64,000 nucleotides of DNA, taken from assembly GCF_029852145.1 (NCBI RefSeq), contig NC_079976.1, forward strand, positions 18,807,117-18,871,116. The letters run 5' to 3'. The stretch is from Microplitis mediator. Lineage: Eukaryota > Arthropoda > Insecta > Hymenoptera > Braconidae. Numbering within the stretch: position 1 is the stretch's first letter; the number at the start of each line of letters is the position of its first letter. The position numbers were made by a program, and so were the translations under genes. Below are positions 35,060 to 47,356 of this stretch, piece after piece. The notes beneath the pieces are model-generated. The model was not told where the DNA came from. It saw only the letters and a list, made by a program, of their open reading frames with translations, and made no database searches.

Positions 35060-36480
35060 TTTTGATCGGAAAGAATTATTTTAATGTTTCAAATTTAGGT
35101 GTAAGTATAATTTCCAAACCCATGTTTGTTTTTATTAATTTGTTGAAAGGTACCAAAGTACAATTTATGTATTCATTAAAAATAATTTATATGTTCATTA
35201 AATGAGTATTTTTAATCATTCTTAATACATTTTTTCGAATGCTTCATAATTGAGTACGAGCATTATTATGTATAACAAACATTGCTTTCATTACCAACTT
35301 TCCCATGAAATATGACCGTCAGGATTTCCAAAAATATCAGCATTAAGTATTATTCCAAAAACAATATATACCCATTCGGTTAATTTGAACTCACTTGATA
35401 CATGATGAAGAGGGGTGGGGTCAGCCTCAACATCACCTGAAATCACGTAGGGGGAAAGATGACTTCAAAAAAAGGCAGAACAGCTCGGTTAGCAGAAAGA
35501 ACTTCGCAAGACATTGCTTACGAAAAAGAAGAAAGCCCAATGTATGGATCTGGAATTGCCGATTAATCTAAAGTGAGTATCAAACATTATTATCTGAGTT
35601 ATTGTACTGGAATTGTTTCTCAAACTTCAAACGCGTTTTTCTCAAAACTACTTTTTTGAGGTGGTTGATATGATATCTCAAGTTCTACTTTACCAATTCC
35701 TTCTAAATTTGGTGAAATTCTTTTTTATATATCTCTCTATCGCTCCTGCCTTGGATTTTGAAAAATGTTAATTTGAAGTATTTTCATGAAATTCGAAAAG
35801 GTCAAAAGAAGGGGGTAAAAAAAGTTTTTTTTTATGTACTCGCCATTTTGTGAATTTTTGTTTTTTTTTTTTTTTTGGCAAAGGTCTATACGATAGCGAC
35901 AGCTTTACTAATGAGGAATTTTCTTAATTTGTTTGTTTTAGATCACTACAAGGGTTGGAATTATGTCAACCAGGGAGCACCGTTTTTTTTCTTAGCCCCC
36001 ACTTCACCAGCCTGTAATTCGAGGATTTTTTGATTTTTGTTTTTTTAAAATTTTTTTTATATTCCTTAAATATCAATAAAAATCATATAAAAACTTAGAT
36101 AGTAAAAATGTTTTTCATTTTTTACTATCCTAGTTTGAAAAATGCCTTAAACTTAGGCTTCTAGACCAGAATACCCCCTTAATACTTTGAGGAACGTTCT
36201 ACCAAAAAAACTTTATTGCATAGCTTGGGAACAATTTTTCGATATATATCACAGTTTAAGGACAACTCAATACTCGAAAAACCGTTCTTAAGCAATTGCT
36301 GTATCGCATATTTCGGGACGTTTCCCTCATGTATCGCATAGTTAAGGGAATATTCGATATCCTAAAGACTATTCTGACAAAATTGCTTTAAAGCATAGTT
36401 TGGAGATCTTCTCGATTTATTGCATTGCTCGGGTCAGCTTTATACTCTGAAGACCGTTCTTTAAAAAAAACTTCATCACA
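35060..36480. other. Unassigned, partly repeat-derived
   Basis: No gene. A short frame at 35460-35565 (MTSKKGRTARLAERTSQDIA...) ends at a stop and has no recognisable domain. From about 36160 the sequence enters the GAAGACCGTTCT...CGCATAGTTTGGGGACA tandem repeat shared with 41160 and 43745. Confidence 0.4.
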
Positions 36481-36988
36481 TACACTTATTCAAAATATTA
36501 ACGGAACCAAAATATTTTCCAAATTTTTTGGTGATTTTTGGAAAGCTGTATTTTCGTGAAGAATGGTTGAGTTGGAAAAATATCGAAAACAATCCAACGC
36601 TCAAAATGTTCATTTTGACGATTTTTCGGCAACATAATTTTGTCAACCACGGTTATGACGTTATCGTGAGAAATAGCTTAAAACAAAAATTTTTTGATTT
36701 TTTGGTTGTTTTTTGGGTCTTCGTGGCCAGAAAATTATTGTTCAATAAAACTAACTTATGACTTGTTTAGGAAATTTACTTAGCATCAATTTGCTTCTAT
36801 CTCTTTCTTTGTACGAGAATTCGCTGATAGGATATCAGCCTTTGGATGAGAAAGGATTATTTTGTCTTTGATTATTGATATCTCAGAAACTAACGGTCTC
36901 AGAATAATTGTAAATATAGCTTTAGAAACTTCAATAAATAGCCCACATGTTTCATTTTTAATTTTTAGAGAAAAAAAATTTCTTCCAT

Positions 36989-38513
36989 TGTTACATACTG
37001 GAAAATCGAATTTTACGAAAAATAACCAGTCGGGTGGCGTTAGGGTGTCAATCGACCCCAGGTGCACCCGTTGCTGAGCTCTCTCTAATTTTGAGTTATT
37101 TTGTAGGGTTCGATAATTAAAACAAAACATTTTTATTATAAGAAGATGAATATATTTTGAAACGGGGTAGAATTTAATAATTATTAAATTCAAATTCGAA
37201 TTCGACTCGCGCCAAATGTGAGAGCGACCTCCTCCTGCAACAACGGCCGATACAATCAACACCTACTTATCATTGGAGTCACTACCGTCGAGTTTCGATG
37301 TAGTCTGATTTTTTTAGAAGTTGGTAGACTTGTGGTCGAGGGGTCCGAGAGCCGGAGACGACGAGCTGCCGTTCTCTTTGCTAACGGCACGCAACGATAA
37401 CGGACGCTTTTCCTGGACACCATTACTACTACTACTTACTGTCTATTAATTTGCAATAACCTACGCCATAAAATTAGCCAAGAGCTAATAAGCCCACGTA
37501 GTGGAAGCTTATCTTTTAAGTTTTTATATTGGAGTTTAGGAGGATAATTATTGGGGATTGGCCCTGGAGGTTGTCTGTTGAGGATTTGGAGCTTTCTCGG
37601 AGGATCTGGAGGTCTTGGATAGAGGCAGAGGATCGTTGGAGAAATGGAGAGGAGGTTGACGCGTCGGAGTAATTGTTGTGACATTAAACAAGTAGAATCA
37701 AATTGTGAAATAATAAATCAGTCGAATCATTAAATAAATTTCAGTAGAGTCAGTATCATCAGCCATTCTCTTTAATTTTTCATATTCACATTATTTTGTA
37801 AAGCGACTTTGTGTTGCAATAAATGCTACAGGTTATAATTCAATTAATTAATTAATTAATTAACTAATTTTTCCTAATTAATTCGTTTATAAGTATAATT
37901 TAATATAAGATCTCTTTCTCAATTTAATACTGTGTGGTCCAGTACGGGGTTATCCTCGTCCTGAGATTCCGCTGAGTACGGTCAGACAAAGTACGTGAAA
38001 CACCTTTAAGTTTTATGTATGTCTGGGCCCTTGTTTTATCAAGACCACAACCAATTTGATAAAATAAGTCGGACCCATTACAATTTTAAAAACTTATAAT
38101 TTGATTTGAGCCAGTTGGTCTCCCGGCGTACGTCCAGGGCCTAGGATGTTCATCGGCTGACTGGTTGCTCTTGATTTTCATCCAGAGTACAATGAAAAAT
38201 AAAAATTAATTATTGCGACATCGCATTCAGGTTACTCTGGCAAACACCATCGTGGCCCGAGTCTCATGCATCGTCATCAGTTTGGACTATTCGCGAGGCA
38301 CGTCTATTCGTTTATCGCAAGAGATTTCCGTTACATTGTTGGCGGTGAAAAGAAATAATCTCACCAATAAAGTTACGGTTTATCAATTTATTTATGATTC
38401 AAAGAAGTGTCGAACCGTTTCTCGCCCACTGTGGCAAATAAATAATTCGAAACTTCAGAAAAAAAAAATTTCGAAAATTTTTATTTAAATGTAATTAAAG
38501 CCAGAACGTAACA
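36989..38513 (-). repeat. LTR, TGTTAC family, copy 3 (diverged)
   Basis: TGTTACATACTGG at 36989 and CCAGAACGTAACA at 38513 match the ends of copies 1 and 2. GGCGTTAGGGTGTCAATCGA (37034) and GTGGCCCGAGTCTCATGCAT (about 38250) match internal blocks. It is 1.5 kb, 400 bp longer than copies 1 and 2, and has no visible target duplication (TCCAT versus CCTGC), so it may be recombinant or an older subfamily. The 158-residue minus frame at 36786-37262 spans the boundary and is spurious. Confidence 0.7.
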
Positions 38514-40560
38514 CCTGCAATCTTGAGTAACTTGCGGCGCTTTAATAAAATCGGCGCGACTTCTTTCATAAATAAAGTGGCTCGATATGAATCTCAATTA
38601 ATTATTTGACTGACTCCTATATAAACTAAAAGTTAAAATCAATTTCGAATATTGTGAAACAGGTTCTTGGCTCAGAATTTCAACCTAAGCCAGAGATACA
38701 ACGGTTACTTATACTTTCTTGAACTAATATTAAGGAAATGTAAGTTTCTTTATAGGACTGATTCGGTTCGGAGATCGACGACTGTATTAGTTGAATTATT
38801 ATCGTTGACTGGCAAGTGATCTGTCTTGATGGTCTTCGAATTCTGAGATCAATAACTAATTACTGTTAGTCCTTGGATGCAACTCGTCTATATTAGGCCC
38901 ATTTGGGAGCATTCCAGCTCTGGTAACCTTAATGTCAAGTTAGTCGTAGTTACAGTCGACTTTCCTACTGTTGCTGACAACCAGTGGAAATCGATGATCT
39001 ACATCAGTATAGTCATCTTAATGTGTACAAATTTTATTTTTGCATACTTGAAACGTATAATAGCCATATCATCGTTGAAAGAACTCGAAATTTTTGCGGC
39101 GATCGGTTGCACAACAGACCCGAAGTATAACTTGTAACGTAATATTTCTTAAGACTCAATTAAACCCAATAATTACTCAAAACTTTTTACTCAACAAATT
39201 TACTCCAAAACTCAAAACTCAAATTACTCAAAATCGGGCTACGTTACATTTCACTCACCAATCACCCTTCTCATCTCCTCCAGATCCTGACGGGCGCCAG
39301 CCGACTTTTATTTCCCCGGTATCGGCAACCGGTCTAAACGTACACGTAAATTAAAACCTATAAACTATACCCTTTGGAGATGAGAGACATGACCAGTGGT
39401 AGCGGCATGTCCTGGTGCGCTCAGTATGCTAGGTTGTGGAGAGAGGGTCGCGGTTCTTTTCATGCGAAAGAAGCCCATTAATTAACTAATACAAACGACA
39501 TAAAATAACAAAACAAAACTAAATAAAATACAATAAAGATAACGCGAGAGTGACGCGGAGGGCCCAAAAGACCCGCGGTCCAATACTCTCGGTACATCCT
39601 GCGAATAAATACCTGGATACAACATCGGGAACCTCTCGACGACGACGACGAATCACAAACTTAATACACTACTAGATAAAATATAAACAAAAAATAAATA
39701 AATAATGCGGTAATTTATGACAGTTAACACGAAAAACGGCTCCAAGAGCACCATACGCAGAGCCATAAGCTCCAAACGACAGCAGCCCGCGGTTGCGATC
39801 GAGGTCCACCATGGCGACTCTCCGACTCACCACCGCTTACCCTAAGACTCCAACTCGACTACTGGGTCGACTCGTCCACGAGCGACGCCAAGTCTCAACG
39901 TTTTTTCTCAACGGTAGCCACACAACTGTTTCACCATAATCTCCCACTCTAACTCGCTTACTCCACTCCATCTCTTTCAATCCCACATTCTCGCTTCTCC
40001 ATCCATTCTTTCCTTCGCAAGCGTACAAGCCGTTGACTCACGGGCCTTCCCGTGATGTCACTCCCCGTGATATCCGAAGTTAGCGAATTGTTGGCTTCCT
40101 TGAGCATCGCAAACGAGGCCTGCCATCCCCCCAATAACCGTACACGTACCCCAGCTAACTTCGAGTACCGCCACGAAGGGGCGGCGACATCTCAGTCGTA
40201 CCTCCGTGATCACCACGTCAACCCCGAGGGCTAAGCCTAGGCCACTATCCGCGACACAGCTAGACCTCCCCCGTTAAATCCACGCTCCATCACACAGACA
40301 TTCCAAAAACATAACACATATCGTACACGTACTCTATCGCACACTTATCTGATCATACACATTTATACTCCATATCCTCAACTCATTTTCTACTACACTC
40401 AACTCAACACACATACTCACGTTATCTCTCTCTAGCACACAGACTCTCACGTACTCCAACCTTCAACTCCACCCCCTCGGCAATGTAACGTCTCAAACTT
40501 CAACACAGGCGTCATATCATAATTTATGACCTTCTACTAAGACTATCCGTGAGTCGCACA
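38514..40560. other. Unassigned, with a GC-richer section
   Basis: 39360-40260 is clearly GC-richer than its surroundings (CGCGGAGGGCCCAAAAGACC, CGACGACGACGACG) and is probably TE-derived. It contains no frame with a recognisable domain. 40260-40560 is a CA/CT-rich stretch. Confidence 0.35.
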
Positions 40561-40596
40561 TCTCGTAAACGAAACTAAATCAATATGTAAAAGTAA

Positions 40597-41075
40597 TTAG
40601 TAAATAGTAATTAGTAATTTAATAATGCGGATAGTAATTTTTTGTCGTTCACGGTCAAGAGAAACACCCAGTTCAAAATAATAAGCATCTACACAAGTTT
40701 GATCTGCTGCTAAGCTTCTTTTGTCTGGAAGAACCTTTAACTTCATTTTAAATTTTCCCTTCTTAAAGTTCATAATGCAAAAACCAAATCGTAAGCACTT
40801 TTTCGCCATCATAAGTTTTACCAGTACATCCTTGATTAACGATATAATTACAATGTTATATATTTTATCAAAGTTGAGCGCGCAGACATTGAGGGACCAT
40901 CAAAATTTTTACAGAATTATTATTACAATTCAAATTATCTTGGGTAACCCACGATGGCAAACAATATTCCGAATTCAATAACTTAATCATATTTTTACAA
41001 TCTGGCGAATAAGGCAGCCCATTTTCAACTGCCGAATCCCCAGTTTTAACGCGTTCAGTGTGAAAAATTTTCGGT
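40597..41075 (-). pseudogene. Degenerate coding fragment, unrecognised
   Basis: On the minus strand, from about 41075, one frame reads KIFHTERVKTGDSAVENGLP and YSPDCKNMIKLLNSEYCLPS, then VTQDNLN and MVPQCLRAQL. A second frame (40597-40812) gives KFKMKLKVLPDKRSLAAD and CVDAYYFELG. The residue composition is protein-like in contrast to the neighbouring DNA, and the pieces are colinear, but stops separate them. I do not recognise the family; a transposase relic is the likeliest origin. Confidence 0.35.
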
Positions 41076-41798
41076 CGTTTAGTATTATTAAAAATACAGC
41101 CATTGAAGATTCTCTGAAAAATTGAAAAAATTTTGTTGTTCCATTAACGTATTGGACAGGTGTAGTTTAGTTAATACTCTAAAGACTGCTCTTTAAAAAA
41201 AGACTTTATCGCATATTTTGGGGGCATTTATTCGATATATCGCATAGTTTGAGGACAGCGTAATAGTCTGAAGACCGACCTAAAAATAAAACTTTATCGC
41301 ATAGTTTAGGGACACTCACTTCATGTATCCCATAGTTTGGGGACCACTTAATACTCTGAAGACCGTTCTGGAGGAAGAGGCTTCAACGCACAGTTTGGGG
41401 ACATTTTTTCGATTCATCACATTTTTTGAGGACAATTCAATATTCTGATGACTGCTATGGAATAATGGCTTTAAAGCAAAGTTTGGAGACGCTTCTCCGA
41501 TATATTGCATAGTTTAAGGACATTTTCTTAATATATTGCATGGTTTAGGAACAATTCAATATTCTGAAAACCGTTATAAAAAAATTGCTTATAGCATAGT
41601 TTGAGGATCTTCCCGAATTATTGCAAAATAATTTTTCCGGCCACGATTAGAGCGTAATTATAAGAAATCGCTTGCGACAAAAATTTTCTAAATTTTTGGG
41701 TTTTCTTTTTTGGGTCTACCGGGGCAGGATGTTTTTTTCAATAAAACCAACTAACAAATAACTCGTTTAAGAAATTAATACAGCTTTCATTTTCTTTT

Positions 41799-41959
41799 TT
41801 AACTTCCCGCTAAGGAAATCGACGATTTTCGAAAAATTGGGAAGTTATTGTTTTCACCCCGAATTTCAAAAGTCGAGTTTTCATCAGATGTCGACGTTTT
41901 GAGGTCCTAGGAAGCTATTCTGACTATTTTCAGAATGATGACCGAGTGTGTATGTGTGT

Positions 41960-42036
<77 letters not shown>

Positions 42037-42076
42037 AGTGTGTGTGTGTGTGTGTGTGCGTGCGTGTGTGTGTGGT

Positions 42077-42139
<63 letters not shown>

Positions 42140-43030
42140 CTCTTTGTAACTTTTTAACTAATGAATCGATTTGAATAGTTGCGGTGGCAATCGGAAGAGC
42201 TTGTTGGCCCCCAACTTTGCTGAAAATTTCAGATCAGTTGATCAAGCAGACTCGAAAATATTGGCGAATTACGAAAAAAAAAAAATTTTTTTTTAGGTTT
42301 TTAGTGATTTCTCAGAAACGACTTGAACGATCGACTCCAAAATTTGATCAGCTCTAGGACTTTATAAGCTGCGTTGAATGTCACCTCAACCATCTAAATC
42401 GGTTAATTTTTTCGAGAGATATCGTTGGCGAAAGAAATGATAAAAAACGTTTTTTTTCGATTATGTTTGAAGTGACTCATCTGATCAATTTCAAAATTTA
42501 ATCAGCTCTAGAATTCAAGAAAACGCGCCGATTGCCACCTCAAACGTCAAACTCGGTTGATTAGTTCTAAAGAAATCGGCGCTGAAAAGTTAAAAAAATA
42601 ACATTTTATGTTATTTTTTCCCGATAAATCAAAATATAATGTGCTAAAATGTGTCTGAAATAATGCCAACTCTTTCTCTTTATAGTCTCTTTCAATCATC
42701 AGATAATGTCATACAACTTGTTCTTTAGTTTTAAACATATTGTCAGCAAAAAATTGAAACAACCCAGTCTTTGATATTTTTCTCGGATATTCCATATACT
42801 ATTGCTCTGACCTGAGTCAAAACTCATTCAAATCTTGATTTTGATCACTGACATTGATTTCTGCCTCAATACATGTACTTCAGAGAACATAATCGAAGAT
42901 TAAAATTTAAAAGCCGCTTCTTCATCAAAGATTTTTGATTCTTAACTTTTAAACTCTAGCATAAAACGTTACTTGTTAGATCTTGAAAAGCTCATCAAAA
43001 AATGATTGGACGTAATAGCATTTTCGAGTA
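41799..43030 (-). mobile_element. AACTTCCCGCT repeat family, copy B (inverted, with (GT)n)
   Basis: Starts TTAACTTCCCGCTAAG and runs, inverted relative to copies A and C, to about 43030 (matching copy C near 45250). A (GT)n microsatellite of about 190 bases lies at 41947-42136. It lacks the 179-bp insertion seen in copy C and so provides that insertion's empty site (around 42780). The 67-residue Cys-Val frames are translation of (GT)n. Confidence 0.75.
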
Positions 43031-44159
43031 TCTCATGAACGGTATACTTCAGCAATATAAGTGAAATGAGCAATTTTGTAAACGACAAAATCTCCTAAAA
43101 AATCGCACGCATGCATATTTTTTGTTAAATGAGCCGTTTTTTCACTACTAACAAAAGTATATGAAGAAAGTGAAAAATTTACTTTAGGAGCTGATACAAT
43201 CGACATCGATCGAGTTAGAGCAAGATCGTTTTATACACTTTCGAAAAGCAACAAATACTTTACAAATGAACACTGGTTCCGAAACGATAGCTTAAGATCG
43301 GGCTAAGTTATAGTAATTTAAAAAAAAAAATTATTCGATTTCGATGCTTTTTAAATGAGAAAAACTCGATGCTCGAGAGAAAATACTTAAAATTGAAATT
43401 AGGAGCCGAAATTTTCAGGGAATTATATTGTTAACATAAACAACAAAATTTTCTTGTGACAGCTAAAAAAATAATGTTCGTTTCAAACGACGCACCCTAC
43501 TGTGTACCCAAATAACGAAACGAAAAAATTTAGAAAATTTTTGTCTCAAGCTATTTCTTATGATTACGCCATGACCGTGTTCGAAAGAATAATTTTGCCA
43601 AAAGATCGTGAAACTGAAAATTTTTAAGCTCCAAATTTCTTTTTTAGTTATATCGATACGACCATATTTCACCAAAACACAGCCTTCCAAAAGTCACTAT
43701 AAAATTAGAAAAATTTTTTTGTCCGTTTAACTTCTTGGATGTTTGTATGAGATAAATTTTTTTTTTAAACCGGTCTTCAGGCTATCAAGCTGTCCCCAAA
43801 CTATGCAATATATGAAGAAAATGTCCCCAAACTATACGATATATCGAGTAAATATCCCCAAACTATGCGATAAGGTATTTTTTTTAGAACGGTCTTCAGA
43901 CTATTAAGCTGTCCTCAGACTATACGATATATCGAGAGAATGTCCTCAAACTATACGATATATCGAAGCAATGTCCCCAAAATATGTGACAAAGTCTCTT
44001 TTTTAAGAACGGTCTTTAGAGTATCAACTAAACTAAACCTGTCCAGAAAATTAAAGTAACAAAACAATTTTTTCATTATCCAAAGATTCTTCAGAGCCTG
44101 TATTTCCGTAATAAATGGTCGAATCGACAAAAATAAAAAAAAACAATATGAATAAGTGT

Positions 44160-45135
44160 AGATAAACGGTTTAATGATTCAGTTCAAGAATAGACAGAGC
44201 TCTTATGGGTTCCTAGTTAGGATTATGCGATATTTCAGGATATGGAAATAATATTATATGATTAAGATAAGTACGATTATTCTCCTATTATATTCTATGA
44301 CAAATGAAGATTTGATTTCACAAATAATATACAAGATTTATTTTACACCGTAAGATGGAGGAGGAAGTTTAAAGGCTCATCTATCATTAAGCTGTGAAAT
44401 CAATTGGCAACATCGATTTTTCTGATAACATTTGCAGAGTAGCAGTCAATTGACTAAAAACTTACAAAAAGATATTTTTTTCGATGTTTCGAATCGTTAT
44501 AAAGATAGAAAAAAATGTTTTTTTTTTCTCAAAACTAAAAATGAAACTTGTGGGCGGCTTAGTGAAGTTTCTAAAGCTGCCTTTACAATTATTCTAAGAC
44601 CGTGAGTTACTGAGATATCGATAATCAACGACAGAATACTCCTTTTTCATCTGAAGGCTGATATTCTATCAGCGAATTCTCGTACAATCGACGACATTAA
44701 TTCGTCCCGGGTTGTGTTGCTCCCAGCTTGATAAACTTTTCTATTTCAGGACATCTCTTTCGAAACAACGCTAATAAAAATATTTAAATATAAGATACTT
44801 CTAGTGTAAAAGTAATCTTTTTTCTGAGGAATGCGTTCTAAATTTAATATCTAGAGGATAATCTCTTTAATAAAACAAGACCCAATTTAAATTTCTGTTA
44901 TGTAAATGATCTGTCAAAGTAAACAAATGTATGACAAAAATGTGGAAAAATAAAATCTCAATCATGCCTAATTTCGTATTGTACTTGAGTCCATTAAAAA
45001 TCTTTCGATTAAATAAAAATTCTGCTTTGGAACATCTCTATCGCAAAAAAATTATATCACAAAAAACTGTATCCATACGATCTTAATTCGCTCACCGAGA
45101 GGCGCTGCTTTTCAGCTCCGAAAAGTAAATTCATT
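44160..45135. other. Unassigned AT-rich stretch
   Basis: 44460-44700 is an inverted relative of 36800-36985 (GAGTTACTGAGATATCGATAA), that is, more foldback-arm sequence. No gene is visible. Confidence 0.4.
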
Positions 45136-45139
45136 TTAA

Positions 45140-46318
45140 AAAATCTGGGCGTCGGTTGATCCTGCGGGCCAGACCCAAAACTACCTGCTGTTTTCGAGCT
45201 CAAGGAGCTTGAAAACATCACTGTGAATTTATTTTCGAGCTCTTCGACCTCGAAAATGCTATTACATGCAATCATTTTTTTATGAGCTTTTCAAGCTCTA
45301 ACAAGTTATGTGTCATGCTAGAGTTTGAAAAGTTAAGAATCGAAAATCATTAATGAAGAAGCGGCTTTTAAATTTTTATTATCGATCATGTTCTCTGAAA
45401 TGAATGTGTTGAGGCAGAAATCAATGTCAGTGATCAAAATCAAGATTTGAATGAGTTTTGACTTAGGTCAGAGCAATAATATATGGAATATCCGAGAAAA
45501 ACATTACCCTGGTCAAAAATAAAACTTGGTTTAGACTTGGTCATCTTAAATCGAGACTAAGTAAGACCAGTTAAGTCGAAACCAAGGCGAGTTGCGTGAG
45601 TTTGCCTTGGTTTCGACTCAACTGGTCTTACTTAGTTACGATTTAAGACGACCAAGTCTAAAACAAGTTTTATTTTTGACCCGGGTAAAGACTGGGTTTT
45701 TCAATTTTTTGCTGACAATATGTTTAAAACTAAGGAACAAGTTGTATGACATTATCTGATGATCGGAAGAGACTATAAAGATAAAGAGTTGGTATGATTT
45801 CAGACACATTTTAGCATATTATATTTTGATTTATCTGGAAAAAATAACATAAAATGTTATTTTTTGAACTTTTCAGCGCCGATATCTTTCGAAATAATCA
45901 ACCGATTTGGACGTTTGAGGTAGCAATCGGCGCGTTTTCTTGAATTCTAGAGCTGATTAAATTTTGAAATTGATTGAATAAGTCACTTCAAAGATAATAG
46001 AAAAAAATCGTTTTTTTAGCATTTCTTTCGCCAACGATATCTCTCGAACAAATTAACCGATTGAGATGGTTGAGGTGGCATTCGACGCGGCTTATAAAGT
46101 TCTAGAGCTGATTAGATTCCGAAGTCCATCGTTTAAGTCGTTTCTGAGAAATCATTAAAAAACTAAAAAAAAAATTTTTTTTTTTGTAATTCGCCAATAT
46201 TTTCGAGTCTGCTTGATCAAATGATCTGAAATTTTCAGGAAAGTTGAGGGCCAACAAGCTCTTTCGATTGCCACCTCAACCATCCAAATCGATTTATTAG
46301 TTAAAGAGTTACAAAGAG

Positions 46319-46376
<58 letters not shown>

Positions 46377-46535
46377 TACATACATACACTCGGACATCAT
46401 TCTAAAAATAGTCAGAATAGCTTCCTAGGACCTCAAAACGTCGACATCTGATGAAAACTCGACTTTCGAAAATCGGGGTGAAAACAATAACTTCCCAATT
46501 TTGCGAAAATTGTAGATTTTCTTAGCGGGAAGTTA
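45140..46535 (+). mobile_element. AACTTCCCGCT repeat family, copy C
   Basis: Opens near TCCTGCGGGCCAGACCCAAA, carries (CA)n at 46321-46371 and ends CTTAGCGGGAAGTTAAAA. Directly beyond its right end the AAGACAATTTTCAAGAC minisatellite resumes, mirroring copy D, whose left side abuts the same minisatellite. A 179-bp element is inserted at 45507-45685. Confidence 0.75.
45507..45685. mobile_element. 179-bp CCCTGG/CCCGGG hairpin element
   Basis: CCCTGGTCAAAAATAAAACT at the left is inverted at the right (GTTTTATTTTTGACCCGGG). The arms pair over about 85 bases each around GAGTTGCGTGAGTTT. TA flanks both sides (45505-45506, 45686-45687). Copy B, inverted, reads straight through the same site without the element, so the boundaries and 2-bp duplication are supported by a paralogous empty site. 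Confidence 0.88.
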
Positions 46536-47340
46536 AAAATAAGACAATTTTCAAGACCAAAGACAATTTTTAAGATAAAAAAAAAAAATTTCTAAAACAA
46601 AAAGTTATCTCTGTTGGCCAACTCTTATCCTTTCTTCTATTTTCGAGCATGGAGCTAGGTAAATTGCTTCTGCTCGTGTTGATGATAAAGCTCACTTGTG
46701 TTGGTTTTCAGCTGCCTATGCGGTAGGTACAAGTCGTTAGCGAATTTTTTAAGCTTTCAACGGCTCCTTGCTGACAAAAAAAATTTTTTGCCCTTGTCAA
46801 TGATTAAAGCTCGCCCGTGTGGATTTTCAGCTGCCTTCATGGTAGGTATAAGTCGCTTGCGCTTGGACAAGTTTTAGACGTAGACTCAACAAAACCTGTC
46901 GGAGCTTTTACCAGCTCCGAGCAAGATTCACAATAAACAATGTTTAGATCCAAGTATATATGATTGGATTCAAACAGCCAGATTATCTCGGATCCAAGTT
47001 TTGGCGCGATCTAAATTGTTCCAATCAGATCTGACAATGTCCAGAGAGATTCAAATGGATCTCACTATATCTAAGAATATCAGTATTTTCAATGTGACAA
47101 TAAATCACTTTGAACTTAATTTAATGTTTCTTGAAGAATCTAATTTTTTTTGTCTATTTGCGATTAATTTACAGTCGTTAAGGTAGATATTGATTACAAT
47201 GTTTCCTTCTGATCCAATTCTGATTGTGATTTACATTTGTTTTTTTTAAGCAGAGATATATTCACATAGTACCAAATTACGATTCATGTCAACAAATCCT
47301 TTTCAATCTGTTCAGAATTATTAATATACATTATATTTCA
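46536..47340 (+). repeat. Minisatellite stub and subterminal-type repeats
   Basis: 46536-46610 resumes the AAGACAAT minisatellite. 46640-46935 has two units of the subterminal repeat (AAGCTCGCCCGTGTGGATTT, TCAGCTGCC, GGAGCTTTTACCAGCTCC). 46936-47340 is nondescript sequence upstream of the BEN gene. Confidence 0.6.
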
Positions 47341-47356
47341 TTGCCTTTTTTTTACT

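Larger units (their letters stand above)
36483..44158. mobile_element. Large Tc1-like foldback carrying GAAGACCGTTCT repeats, with nested insertions
   Basis: CACTTATTCA at 36483 and its inverse at 44158 are each next to TA (36481-36482, 44159-44160). Long inverted matches lie inside: 41090-41640 with 43745-44110 (including TTGGACAGGTGTAGTTTAGTTAA and its inverse) and 36500-36760 with 43440-43730. Arrays of a ~75-bp unit (CTGAAGACCGTTCTNNAAAA...ATCGCATAGTTTGGGGACA) occur at 41160-41620 and 43745-44045, and outside at 36160-36480. An LTR (36989-38513) and repeat copy B (41799-43030) are nested inside. Outer boundaries are less certain than the internal symmetry. Confidence 0.55.

Noticed and set aside
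36786..37262. 158-residue minus-strand ORF
   Set aside because: Crosses the boundary between a foldback arm and LTR copy 3, so it is a chimera of repeats.
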